From: Deltaproteobacteria bacterium
GTDB taxonomy: Bacteria; Desulfobacterota; Desulfuromonadia; Geobacterales; Pseudopelobacteraceae
NCBI GenBank assembly: GCA_016219145.1
Contig: JACRCG010000025.1
Coordinates: forward strand, 1 to 5,502
Length of the DNA stretch: 5,502 nucleotides
Direction: 5' to 3'
Below the pieces are notes generated by a model. It worked only from the letters and a program-made list of their open reading frames with translations. It did no database searches and was not told the origin of the DNA. This document shows positions 1-5,502 of the stretch, one piece after another (the stretch's first letter is position 1; each line of letters opens with the position of its first letter). The position numbers were made by a program, and so were the translations under genes.

Positions 1-1037
1 CCGGAGCCGGCTCCGGCCAGGATCAGAAGCGGCCCTTCGCCGTGCAGCACGGCTTCTTTCTGGGGGGGATTGAGATGTTTGAGAAGATCGGTAGACGATG
101 TGAACTGTTTGGGTTCATCGGTTTGAATTGATTGATATTCTTTTGCTGGTGAAATTGTTCTCTGGATTGGAGTTTCAGTCGAACGTGGGCGAATGCGCCC
201 TCCTGTATGTCTCTCTTTAATTGAAGCAAATAGTGAGGCTTGTTCAGCAACACTTTCATCGGCCTCGCCAACTAATTTTGAATTTGATTTGGGGAGATTT
301 TGCGTAACTGCCAAACTGGCCAGTCGGTCACTTTTATTGATCCAGTCGTGTTCCCAGGGAATACCTTGGTCGAGCATGCCCTGAATAAATCCGCCCAGGG
401 AAACTCCTCTGAAATCGCTCTGTAATTTTAATAGCTCTGGTCGAAAAAATTGTGGAAAATCAACTACAAAAACACCTTCTGATTTCGACAGTTCAAATAC
501 TGGAACGTCCTTGTCTGAGAATTCTGGCAATACATTCGACAGCCATAAACATTGAACACCCGATTCGTTATACCGTTGTTGGCGAATTCGATAATCAGAG
601 AACTGCTGTGGAGATATCTGAATCTCAATAGCAACTTTCTGATCACCTTTTTCAATAAACACATCAGCCTTCCACTCAAAACCGGAAGGTGACCTTCCTG
701 AATATTCTAGAGTTGCTGAAAATCCTGTCTTTTCAGCAACTTCTTTAATAATTTCCTTGACCCTTTTGTGGTCGAGAGATTCTGACTTTCTCCCCTTTCG
801 ACTGGTTAGCTTACCGGAATAATCGCTCCACGCATCACTTTTACAGCTTTGATTTCTTGAATGGGCAAAACATTGACGATGGGCTGTACCACTACGTAGG
901 CTTACTTTTGCACTGCAGCAGGGGAGACTAAGCACACGCGAGCCGCTTCTGGCTTCAAGTTTGAGGTCTTCCCATTCAGAGGCAGAAAAATTCTCCGCAT
1001 AAATAATTTCACTTCCTGACATGCAACTGAACGGCAT
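1..1037 (-). CDS. CoiA-like nuclease domain fused to UvrD/Rep SF1 helicase (3' end beyond window)
   Basis: The frame is open from tandem in-frame stops at 1062-1067 to the left edge, giving 345 residues from ATG 1037. That start is chosen because it begins the CoiA-like similarity (MPFSCMSGSEIIYA). No strong Shine-Dalgarno precedes it. Residues 1-195 resemble the competence protein CoiA family: PCC at 39-41 and CFAH at 56-59 in the zinc-finger-like part, ESLDH at 86-90, then KADVF (D125) and IEIQIS (E138, Q140), the PD-(D/E)XK-like core with ExQ in place of ExK. Residues about 200-315 form a polar Ser/Thr/Gln-rich linker. The last visible residues, LNPPQKEAV (Q-motif Q326) and LLILAGAGS, match the start of UvrD/Rep helicases; the Walker A lysine lies outside. 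CoiA proteins act in processing incoming DNA with RecA; SF1A helicases unwind DNA using ATP. Inferred role: a nuclease-helicase in defence or repair. Sampled lines of the CoiA part are AT-rich (18 of 60 G+C at 421-480). Whether the helicase is full length cannot be seen. Confidence 0.86.
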   Translation of the reverse strand, partial: MPFSCMSGSEIIYAENFSASEWEDLKLEARSGSRVLSLPCCSAKVSLRSGTAHRQCFAHSRNQSCKSDAWSDYSGKLTSRKGRKSESLDHKRVKEIIKEVAEKTGFSATLEYSGRSPSGFEWKADVFIEKGDQKVAIEIQISPQQFSDYRIRQQRYNESGVQCLWLSNVLPEFSDKDVPVFELSKSEGVFVVDFPQFFRPELLKLQSDFRGVSLGGFIQGMLDQGIPWEHDWINKSDRLASLAVTQNLPKSNSKLVGEADESVAEQASLFASIKERHTGGRIRPRSTETPIQRTISPAKEYQSIQTDEPKQFTSSTDLLKHLNPPQKEAVLHGEGPLLILAGAGS

Positions 1038-1071
1038 AGGCTGCTTTCTGTTACGCGTGATTTATTAGGTG

Positions 1072-1101
1072 GCGATACGAAGTGTTTAGTTAATTTATCA
1101 A
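1072..1101 (-). promoter_or_regulatory. Possible weak sigma70-type promoter for the CoiA-UvrD gene
   Basis: On the minus strand TTGATA (1096-1101, five of six to TTGACA) is followed after 18 bp by TATCGC (1072-1077, a poor match to TATAAT). A start near 1065 would leave about 28 nt of leader before ATG 1037. Such matches are frequent by chance in AT-rich DNA, so this is only a candidate. Confidence 0.2.
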
Positions 1102-1174
1102 TAATTCGAATAAACGCCGAAGCAAGCTGAATTTGCTGACAAATCAATATGTTAAAGTTTGTTCTTTTTTGAAG

Positions 1175-1207
1175 CCCGTTTAAATGCCGTTTAAAACCCG
1201 TTTAAAC
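1175..1207. repeat. Three TTTAAA-centred direct repeats at 11-bp spacing (iteron/operator-like)
   Basis: On the plus strand the units are CCCGTTTAAAT (1175-1185), GCCGTTTAAAA (1186-1196) and CCCGTTTAAAC (1197-1207). Nine of the first ten positions are identical in all three, and the spacing is exactly 11 bp, about one helical turn, so a bound protein would meet all copies on the same DNA face. The last copy contains the perfect palindrome GTTTAAAC (1200-1207). They sit 21 bp past the AlbA_2 stop and about 140-170 bp upstream of the CoiA-UvrD start. The repeats are directly visible; a role as operator, or binding by the neighbouring AlbA_2 protein, is inference. Confidence 0.75.
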
Positions 1208-1227
1208 TGTATACAAAGCACACAATT

Positions 1228-2904
1228 TTAAACGCCCCTCGTTTCTAACTCCCATAATGAAACACCACCTACCGTCCGGCATCGGATCGCGTTGTCCTTC
1301 ATTCGCATTTCCGTCAAAAGATTTTTAACTTTGTGGTGCTTCTTTTCATTACTAAGAACTGCCGGCAGCATGGAAAACAGTAACTCTTCAAATTGGGTGC
1401 GCGGCGTAGGCCCAAACTCTCTAATATGCTGGAGTACGAATTCCTTGAGACGTGCCTTCTCAATCCCCCTATTGCGGGTATAAATCGGCCTGGTGTTGGT
1501 TGCAGCAGCTATCTTTGCCGAAACAAAAAAGCCTGGTTTTCGCCCTTCAATCAGCCCTGCCTTACGCAGTATATTTGCCGCATCATCAGTTATTGTCTGG
1601 CGTTTTTGAATCCGGTCGAGGAGTATCACTTTCGAAAGCGGCAAATCCTGCCTTTCCAACAGCAGCCGTGTATAGTTCTCATCAATGACGTGCCCGAAGA
1701 TTTCGAGTACGACTTTTCTTGACTCTGACTTGCTGTAGTCCGGAAGTGGAAAGTAGCGTTGTCGTTGGGCCATGATCATAGCATGAATGCCATGGCCGAC
1801 GGTGTCAATCATGTTCAGGTTAACCATACCTTGCGCCAGCCAGTGGTTTCGGTAGCGTTGAGGTGTGCGTTCACCGATGAAGTAGTCTTCCGGTCTCCCA
1901 TCGAAAAAACTCCCGGCATTTTCGAAAATCAGCCGATCCACCTTTTCAGTGACAACAATCCGCGAAGAGAGCGTGTAATCCTGATGCGCTATGCAGTTGT
2001 GCAAAGCCTCCAAGATTACCCGAGTATCGTACTTGTTGACCTCTGTTGCCAACAACTGGTTATCAGGAAATATCTTGTATTTGATATTCCTGATTCGGTG
2101 CAACACGGACGTGGTTGCCAGCAAAAAGGGTGGCTCAAAGTGTTCGTAAGCGCGCTCTTCGCCTTCCAACTTCCAGGTAATCTGGGTCATGGCAGGGGAA
2201 AGAAAATGCACCGACTCCGGTTTGCCAAGCAGAATAAGGGCTGAACGGCTAATATTCCCCTGGATGGTAATCTTAGCCTTATCGAGAAAGGTGCGCATAT
2301 CCCAGGAAGATATCTCGTTGGCAAATGAAGAGGTCTGATTCTTTTCTCTGAATTTTTCTCGTGCCAGAGCCAACGCTGCCGGGTCAAGGTCTTCCAGAGA
2401 CGCATCCGGTACGACCTGAGCGGACCAATCAACACTTTCAATCGGCTCGGCAAGAATGGTTGCCAGCCGCTCGGGGCGCAGTTCTACCAAATTGTCATCG
2501 ATACGCTGCCATGCCTTGTCATGAGCATAGACCGGCAGGCGCAGCTTATGTCGAGGGACATGAAACACCCACACCCGCTTGGCGGTATCGGAGGTAATAG
2601 ACTGATCAACGCGAAACTCCTCCGAATCCAGGTTTGGGCACTTGGTGAGGATACGCAGGCGGATGTTTTCAGGTGTGTAATTGTGGAGATTTTCGATGCC
2701 GACAATTGCGAGAGTCTTGTCCATGACGCCGATAATCAGCTCTCCGCCTTCCATGTTGGCAAGCGCTGAGATGTAGGAGATGATATCATTACCCTTATCG
2801 CCGGAAACCGCGTGGGTAAGGTTTTTAAATTCCTTCCACTCGCAGGACTCGTTTTCGATGGGATAAAGGTGCAACAGGTATTCGCGCAGATCTTTTTCTA
2901 TCAT
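1228..2904 (-). CDS. AlbA_2 (Schlafen-type) and HATPase_c_4 domain ATP-binding protein, putative transcriptional regulator
   Basis: This is a complete 558-residue protein. Residues about 17-150 form an AlbA_2 domain, with the family signature around ESCEWKEFKN (19-28) and ANMEGGELIIGV (49-60). Residues about 290-400 match the GHKL-type HATPase_c_4 module: EALHNCIAHQDY (299-310; E299, N303, H307, D309), FENAG (327-331) and NHWLAQGM through DTVGHGI (353-373). A winged-helix-like segment follows at about 422-465 (LSKVILLDRI, then ILRKAGLIEG). The architecture is that of proteins often labelled RecG-like or divergent AAA-4 regulators; they lack RecG helicase motifs and are thought to bind DNA or RNA in an ATP-dependent way. 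Similar proteins recur beside BREX, DISARM and restriction genes, so regulation or effector action in defence is plausible but not shown. The gene starts 62 bp after the methyltransferase stop with no terminator between, suggesting co-transcription. Its GC is lower than that of the methyltransferase core. Confidence 0.9.
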   Translation of the reverse strand: MIEKDLREYLLHLYPIENESCEWKEFKNLTHAVSGDKGNDIISYISALANMEGGELIIGVMDKTLAIVGIENLHNYTPENIRLRILTKCPNLDSEEFRVDQSITSDTAKRVWVFHVPRHKLRLPVYAHDKAWQRIDDNLVELRPERLATILAEPIESVDWSAQVVPDASLEDLDPAALALAREKFREKNQTSSFANEISSWDMRTFLDKAKITIQGNISRSALILLGKPESVHFLSPAMTQITWKLEGEERAYEHFEPPFLLATTSVLHRIRNIKYKIFPDNQLLATEVNKYDTRVILEALHNCIAHQDYTLSSRIVVTEKVDRLIFENAGSFFDGRPEDYFIGERTPQRYRNHWLAQGMVNLNMIDTVGHGIHAMIMAQRQRYFPLPDYSKSESRKVVLEIFGHVIDENYTRLLLERQDLPLSKVILLDRIQKRQTITDDAANILRKAGLIEGRKPGFFVSAKIAAATNTRPIYTRNRGIEKARLKEFVLQHIREFGPTPRTQFEELLFSMLPAVLSNEKKHHKVKNLLTEMRMKDNAIRCRTVGGVSLWELETRGV

Positions 2905-2911
2905 GCTTTGT

Positions 2912-2919
2912 CTCTCTCC
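2912..2919 (-). promoter_or_regulatory. Ribosome binding site of the AlbA_2 gene
   Basis: Minus-strand GGAGAGAG ends 7 nt before ATG 2904-2902. This supports that start and shows the gene can be translated independently of the methyltransferase upstream. It contrasts with the poor ribosome binding site of the CoiA-UvrD gene. Confidence 0.75.
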
Positions 2920-2966
2920 GTGTGCTTACTGAATATCAATACTCTTCGTCCCCAAAATCATCGTTT

Positions 2967-5502
2967 TTACCTCGTTCCCTTTTTCCCCGCTTTTCCCACC
3001 TGCGCTAGCGGTGCGGTCAACTGCTGGTATCGCTCGAACAGAAACGCCACCCGTTCGGCCTCGGTTTTGAATGAAGTCTTTCCGTAGGCGGCATCCACGG
3101 CGCGATCCAGCGCCTGATGGGCCTTGACCAGCTCCGGCGGCATGGTCAGGGGATCGTAGAGATCGGCCAGAGTGGCATGCGGGAACTTTGCGCGGGCGTC
3201 GAGGACCGTTTGCGCGGCGGCTTCTATGGCTGTGCGTTGGGCGTCGGTCAGTTCAGGCCAGGGGAAGTTGTTGTAGACGATTCCGGCAGAGTAGCGGTAT
3301 CGACTCTCCAAACGCCCACAAACTGACCGCATCCAGCCGTTGTGCATGGTGGAGGAGAGGATGCCGAAATGGTAGAGAGAGGCGTTGGGGAGGACGTATA
3401 ACAGATTGCTGGCAATTGTGGATCTGGAGTAAAAACCTATTGGAATGTAGCTTCGATGTTCAGAAGAGACCTCTGGAATTGCTACATAATCAGACATTGA
3501 CTGGCGTATTTCAGCAAACACCGCTGGGAATGCAGCAGCTTGTCGAGTCGGAACCTTACTGCTTTTGAGTCGCATATCCTTTACAGCCTCAACTCTTGCC
3601 AACACAAAGGGCATCCTGCGTAATTCGTCTGGTGGGCAATCCTTCAACCAGAGACAATATCGCTGTATGCCATTGATGAGTTCTTCAGAACCCATAAAAG
3701 GCCGTATCCATCGTTCAATATTTGGTTCAACGACAAGCAGTTCAATTTTTTCTGATTCAGAAAGCAATAGATTCCCACCGTCAACCGGCTTGCTGCCATA
3801 TGCAAGTGCAGGGACATTACAAAGAGGGGCGCTTAAGCGTTGCAACACGACATCCGGTCCATCCACCAGATAAGGATTGATGTTGTTGGCTTTGACAGCA
3901 TGAGGTTCACTCTTGGGAGAATCATAGTCAAAGAGCCACTTCTCGGAGACAGCCTGCAACCCGAAGCCGATGATGACACAGTGTACGGCAGCCTTTCCGC
4001 GAGCTTCGCTGTTCCATTGAAATGTGCGGTGGGCGAAGTGAATCCTGACGCCACGTCGTAAGAGGTCGGGCCAGAGAATGCCGACCTGCTCGCCTTGGGT
4101 GATGGAGTTGGTGGAGACGAAGGCGGCACGGATGTTTCCTTCGACTCCGCTCAGGGAACGGCTTGTAGGCTGAGCGGAGTCGAAGCCCATATACTCCGCT
4201 GCCTTGCGATACCAGCAGGCCACGTAATCAAGTACACCTGCACCCTTGACATCGTGGAACACCGCACCAAGTTCTTCTTTCTGCGCCGCGCTTTGCAAGG
4301 ACTTCCCTAGAAACGGTGGGTTCCCCAACAGGTACGACAACCGCCAAGGCGGCACTACATCTTGCCAGTCAATCTTCAGCGCATTGCCATGCACAATATG
4401 CGGCGCTTTCTTGAGCGGCAGGCGGGCGAAGTACTGGCCGAATTCTTCTGACACCATCAGGTTCATCTGGTGGTCGGTCAGCCACAGGGCCACCTCGGCA
4501 ATACGGGCCGGCCATTCCTCAATCTCGATACCGTGGAACTGATCCACGTTGACACCGATAAGCTGGAATACATCCAGCATGAGCTGATCATTCTGGCGAA
4601 CCTGGCGCAGTACCCCCAGCTCCAGCAGGCGCAGCTCGCGATAGGCGATAACGAGGAAATTGCCGCAGCCGCAGGCCGGATCGAAGAAAGTCAGGCGGGA
4701 GAGCTTTTTCAAAAAATCGAACAGCAGGTTACGATTGCGCTTGATGCGATGGAACTCGGCCCACAGTTCATCCAGAAAGAGCGGATGGATCAGCTTGAGA
4801 ATGTTGGTTTCGCTGGTGTAGTGCGCGCCCAGGTTGCGCCGGGCGGTGGTGTCCATGATGCTCTGGAAGAGCGAGCCGAAGATAGCCGGGCTGATGCGGC
4901 TCCAGTCCAGAGCACAGCAGTCCAGCAGGGTTTCGCGCATGGCCCGGTCGCAGGCGGCAATCGGCAGCACTTCGCTGAAAAGCTGACCGTTGACATAGGG
5001 GAAGGTCGCCATCTGTTCGTCGAGGGTTCTGGGGCGCTTTTCCGGCGCAGTGTCCAACACCTGGAAAAGCTGGGCCAGATGCATGCCGAGATCGCTGCCG
5101 TCCTCAGTGGTACGTTGCTCCAGATAGTCCTGAAACAGGCGGCGCTCAAAAAGTGCGGTATCTTCCGCAAACAGGCAGAACAGCAGCCGTACCAGCAGTA
5201 TTTCCAGTGCATGCCCGTCGTAACCGGCCGCCTTGAACTGGTCGTGAAGCCTGCCCAGCTTCTCAGCGGCCTGAACGTTAACCGGATCCTGCTGGCCGAA
5301 ACTGCGGGTCTGGTAGCCAGCGATGAAACCGAACAGCCGCAGATGCTGGGGGAGTTCTGCCAGGGTAAAATCGTGCTGCTCATTGCTGTCCAGATCAAAC
5401 AGGCGGAAATTGGCAAAGTCTGAAACCAGCACATAGCGTGGGAGATCGCGCTCTTTCAGACCGGGGAAATAATCAAAGGCCTGGCGAGCGGCGCGTTCGA
5501 GA
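2967..5502 (-). CDS. MmeI-like (type IIG/IIL) DNA adenine methyltransferase / restriction-modification protein, N-terminus outside window
   Basis: The frame is open through the right edge, so the GTG at 5430-5432 is internal: the codons before it read DYFPGLKERDLPRYV, a conserved MmeI-family stretch. 844 residues are visible; roughly the first 100, including the PD-ExK nuclease motif when present, are missing, so cutting activity cannot be judged. Visible in order (residue 1 at 5501): end of the N-terminal domain; helical spacer to about 215; motif X GAHYTSETN (225-233); SAM-binding motif I DPACGCGNF (274-282, positions 4656-4682); catalytic motif IV NPPF (394-397, positions 4311-4322), the signature of N6-adenine methylation; a 17-residue insertion at 439-455; target-recognition region roughly 560-735; YNNFPWP (743-749) and the helical C-terminal domain. 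Family members methylate one strand of an asymmetric site; the site recognised here cannot be read from sequence. The recognition region is markedly AT-richer than the rest. It is the first of three co-directional genes. An MmeI-like methylase of a larger multi-gene system, without nuclease, is the main alternative. Confidence 0.93.
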   Translation of the reverse strand, partial: LERAARQAFDYFPGLKERDLPRYVLVSDFANFRLFDLDSNEQHDFTLAELPQHLRLFGFIAGYQTRSFGQQDPVNVQAAEKLGRLHDQFKAAGYDGHALEILLVRLLFCLFAEDTALFERRLFQDYLEQRTTEDGSDLGMHLAQLFQVLDTAPEKRPRTLDEQMATFPYVNGQLFSEVLPIAACDRAMRETLLDCCALDWSRISPAIFGSLFQSIMDTTARRNLGAHYTSETNILKLIHPLFLDELWAEFHRIKRNRNLLFDFLKKLSRLTFFDPACGCGNFLVIAYRELRLLELGVLRQVRQNDQLMLDVFQLIGVNVDQFHGIEIEEWPARIAEVALWLTDHQMNLMVSEEFGQYFARLPLKKAPHIVHGNALKIDWQDVVPPWRLSYLLGNPPFLGKSLQSAAQKEELGAVFHDVKGAGVLDYVACWYRKAAEYMGFDSAQPTSRSLSGVEGNIRAAFVSTNSITQGEQVGILWPDLLRRGVRIHFAHRTFQWNSEARGKAAVHCVIIGFGLQAVSEKWLFDYDSPKSEPHAVKANNINPYLVDGPDVVLQRLSAPLCNVPALAYGSKPVDGGNLLLSESEKIELLVVEPNIERWIRPFMGSEELINGIQRYCLWLKDCPPDELRRMPFVLARVEAVKDMRLKSSKVPTRQAAAFPAVFAEIRQSMSDYVAIPEVSSEHRSYIPIGFYSRSTIASNLLYVLPNASLYHFGILSSTMHNGWMRSVCGRLESRYRYSAGIVYNNFPWPELTDAQRTAIEAAAQTVLDARAKFPHATLADLYDPLTMPPELVKAHQALDRAVDAAYGKTSFKTEAERVAFLFERYQQLTAPLAQVGKAGKKGTR
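4139..4185. repeat. Palindromic repeat element inserted in frame in the methyltransferase gene
   Basis: The arms CTTCGACTCCGCTCAG (4139-4154) and CTGAGCGGAGTCGAAG (4170-4185) are perfect 16-bp inverted repeats around a 15-bp spacer. On the coding strand it is translated without a stop as GFDSAQPTSRSLSGVEG, between the family-typical segments YRKAAEYM and IRAAFVSTNS, which I expect to be nearly contiguous in relatives. I recall this type of dispersed element, with peptides such as FDSAQ and SLSGVEG, from several environmental bacterial genomes; no other copy is visible in this window. The surplus of about 51 nt keeps the frame. It lies shortly after catalytic motif IV, presumably in a surface loop. 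Confidence 0.88.

Larger units (their letters stand above)
1038..1227. other. AT-rich intergenic region upstream of the CoiA-UvrD gene
   Basis: This 190-bp gap separates the AlbA_2 gene stop from the CoiA-UvrD start. I see no convincing coding frame; a minus-strand ORF at 902-1147 overlaps it but has no recognisable protein features and is out of frame with the real gene. It holds the phased TTTAAA repeats at 1175-1207, a possible weak promoter nearer the gene, and no GC-rich stem followed by a T-run after the AlbA_2 stop. The length and AT content fit a promoter/operator region, so the helicase gene may have its own transcription start even though it follows the other two genes in the same direction. 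Confidence 0.6.

Noticed and set aside
23..271. Minus-strand 82-codon frame starting at TTG
   Set aside because: It is a shifted frame of the CoiA-UvrD gene; the frame reading LNPPQKEAV and LAGAGS is the real one.
464..679. Minus-strand 71-codon frame
   Set aside because: Shadow of the CoiA nuclease core, which reads KADVF and IEIQIS in the neighbouring frame.
902..1147. Minus-strand 81-codon frame
   Set aside because: It overlaps the N-terminal part of the CoiA-UvrD gene in another frame; the competing frame has clear CoiA motifs and this one has none.
1150..1230. Rho-independent terminator after the AlbA_2 gene
   Set aside because: There is no GC-rich stem followed by a T-run on the minus strand; the only symmetry is in the short AT-rich TTTAAA repeats.
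1759..2244. Plus-strand open frame of 161 codons
   Set aside because: Antisense to the conserved HATPase part of the AlbA_2 gene, with no recognisable protein features.
2926..2961. Eleven-codon minus-strand ORF in the gap between methyltransferase and AlbA_2 genes, with GAGG upstream of its ATG
   Set aside because: A leader peptide is possible, but so short a frame is expected by chance, and there is no attenuator-like hairpin or codon run to support it.
4470..5423. Plus-strand open frame of 317 codons
   Set aside because: It lies wholly antisense to the methyltransferase, whose motifs are unmistakable in the other frame; its translation shows no recognisable domain and its openness follows from high GC.
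5430..5432. GTG as start codon of the methyltransferase
   Set aside because: The frame stays open to the window edge and the residues before it (DYFPGLKERDLPRY) are conserved family sequence, so the codon is internal.

Overview
This window is bacterial. It holds three protein genes, all on the minus strand and read right to left: a large MmeI-type DNA methyltransferase / restriction-modification protein (cut by the right edge), a complete AlbA_2/Schlafen-type ATP-binding protein, and a gene running off the left edge whose product joins a CoiA-like nuclease domain to the start of a UvrD/Rep-type (SF1) helicase. No rRNA, tRNA, CRISPR array or transposase is visible. The phylum cannot be fixed from three defence-type genes, which travel between lineages. 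The 16-bp-armed palindromic element inside the methyltransferase resembles repeats I recall from environmental Bacteroidota/Chlorobi and some Proteobacteria genomes, but that is weak evidence.

Layout in transcription order: positions 5502-2967 methyltransferase; 62-bp gap without a visible terminator; 2904-1228 AlbA_2/HATPase protein with a good Shine-Dalgarno; 190-bp AT-rich gap carrying three TTTAAA-centred repeats exactly 11 bp apart; 1037-1 CoiA-UvrD fusion, open at the left edge and ending in the window just inside the Walker A motif. The fusion gene is easy to miss because it has no stop codon in the window, so searches limited to complete ORFs find only small shadow frames there.

Taken together the genes look like a defence cassette: a sequence-specific adenine methyltransferase (possibly itself a nuclease, which the missing N-terminus would decide), a regulator/ATPase of the AlbA_2 class, and a nuclease-helicase. 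The pairing of methylase, ATPase and helicase recalls composite systems such as DISARM, BREX and the helicase-methylase-ATPase (Hma) type. I did not recognise this exact set, and the cooperation between the three is inference from adjacency and family roles. Base composition is mosaic: roughly 63-67% GC in sampled lines of the methyltransferase core and C-terminus, about 44% in its target-recognition region, and 30-42% in sampled lines of the CoiA-like domain.
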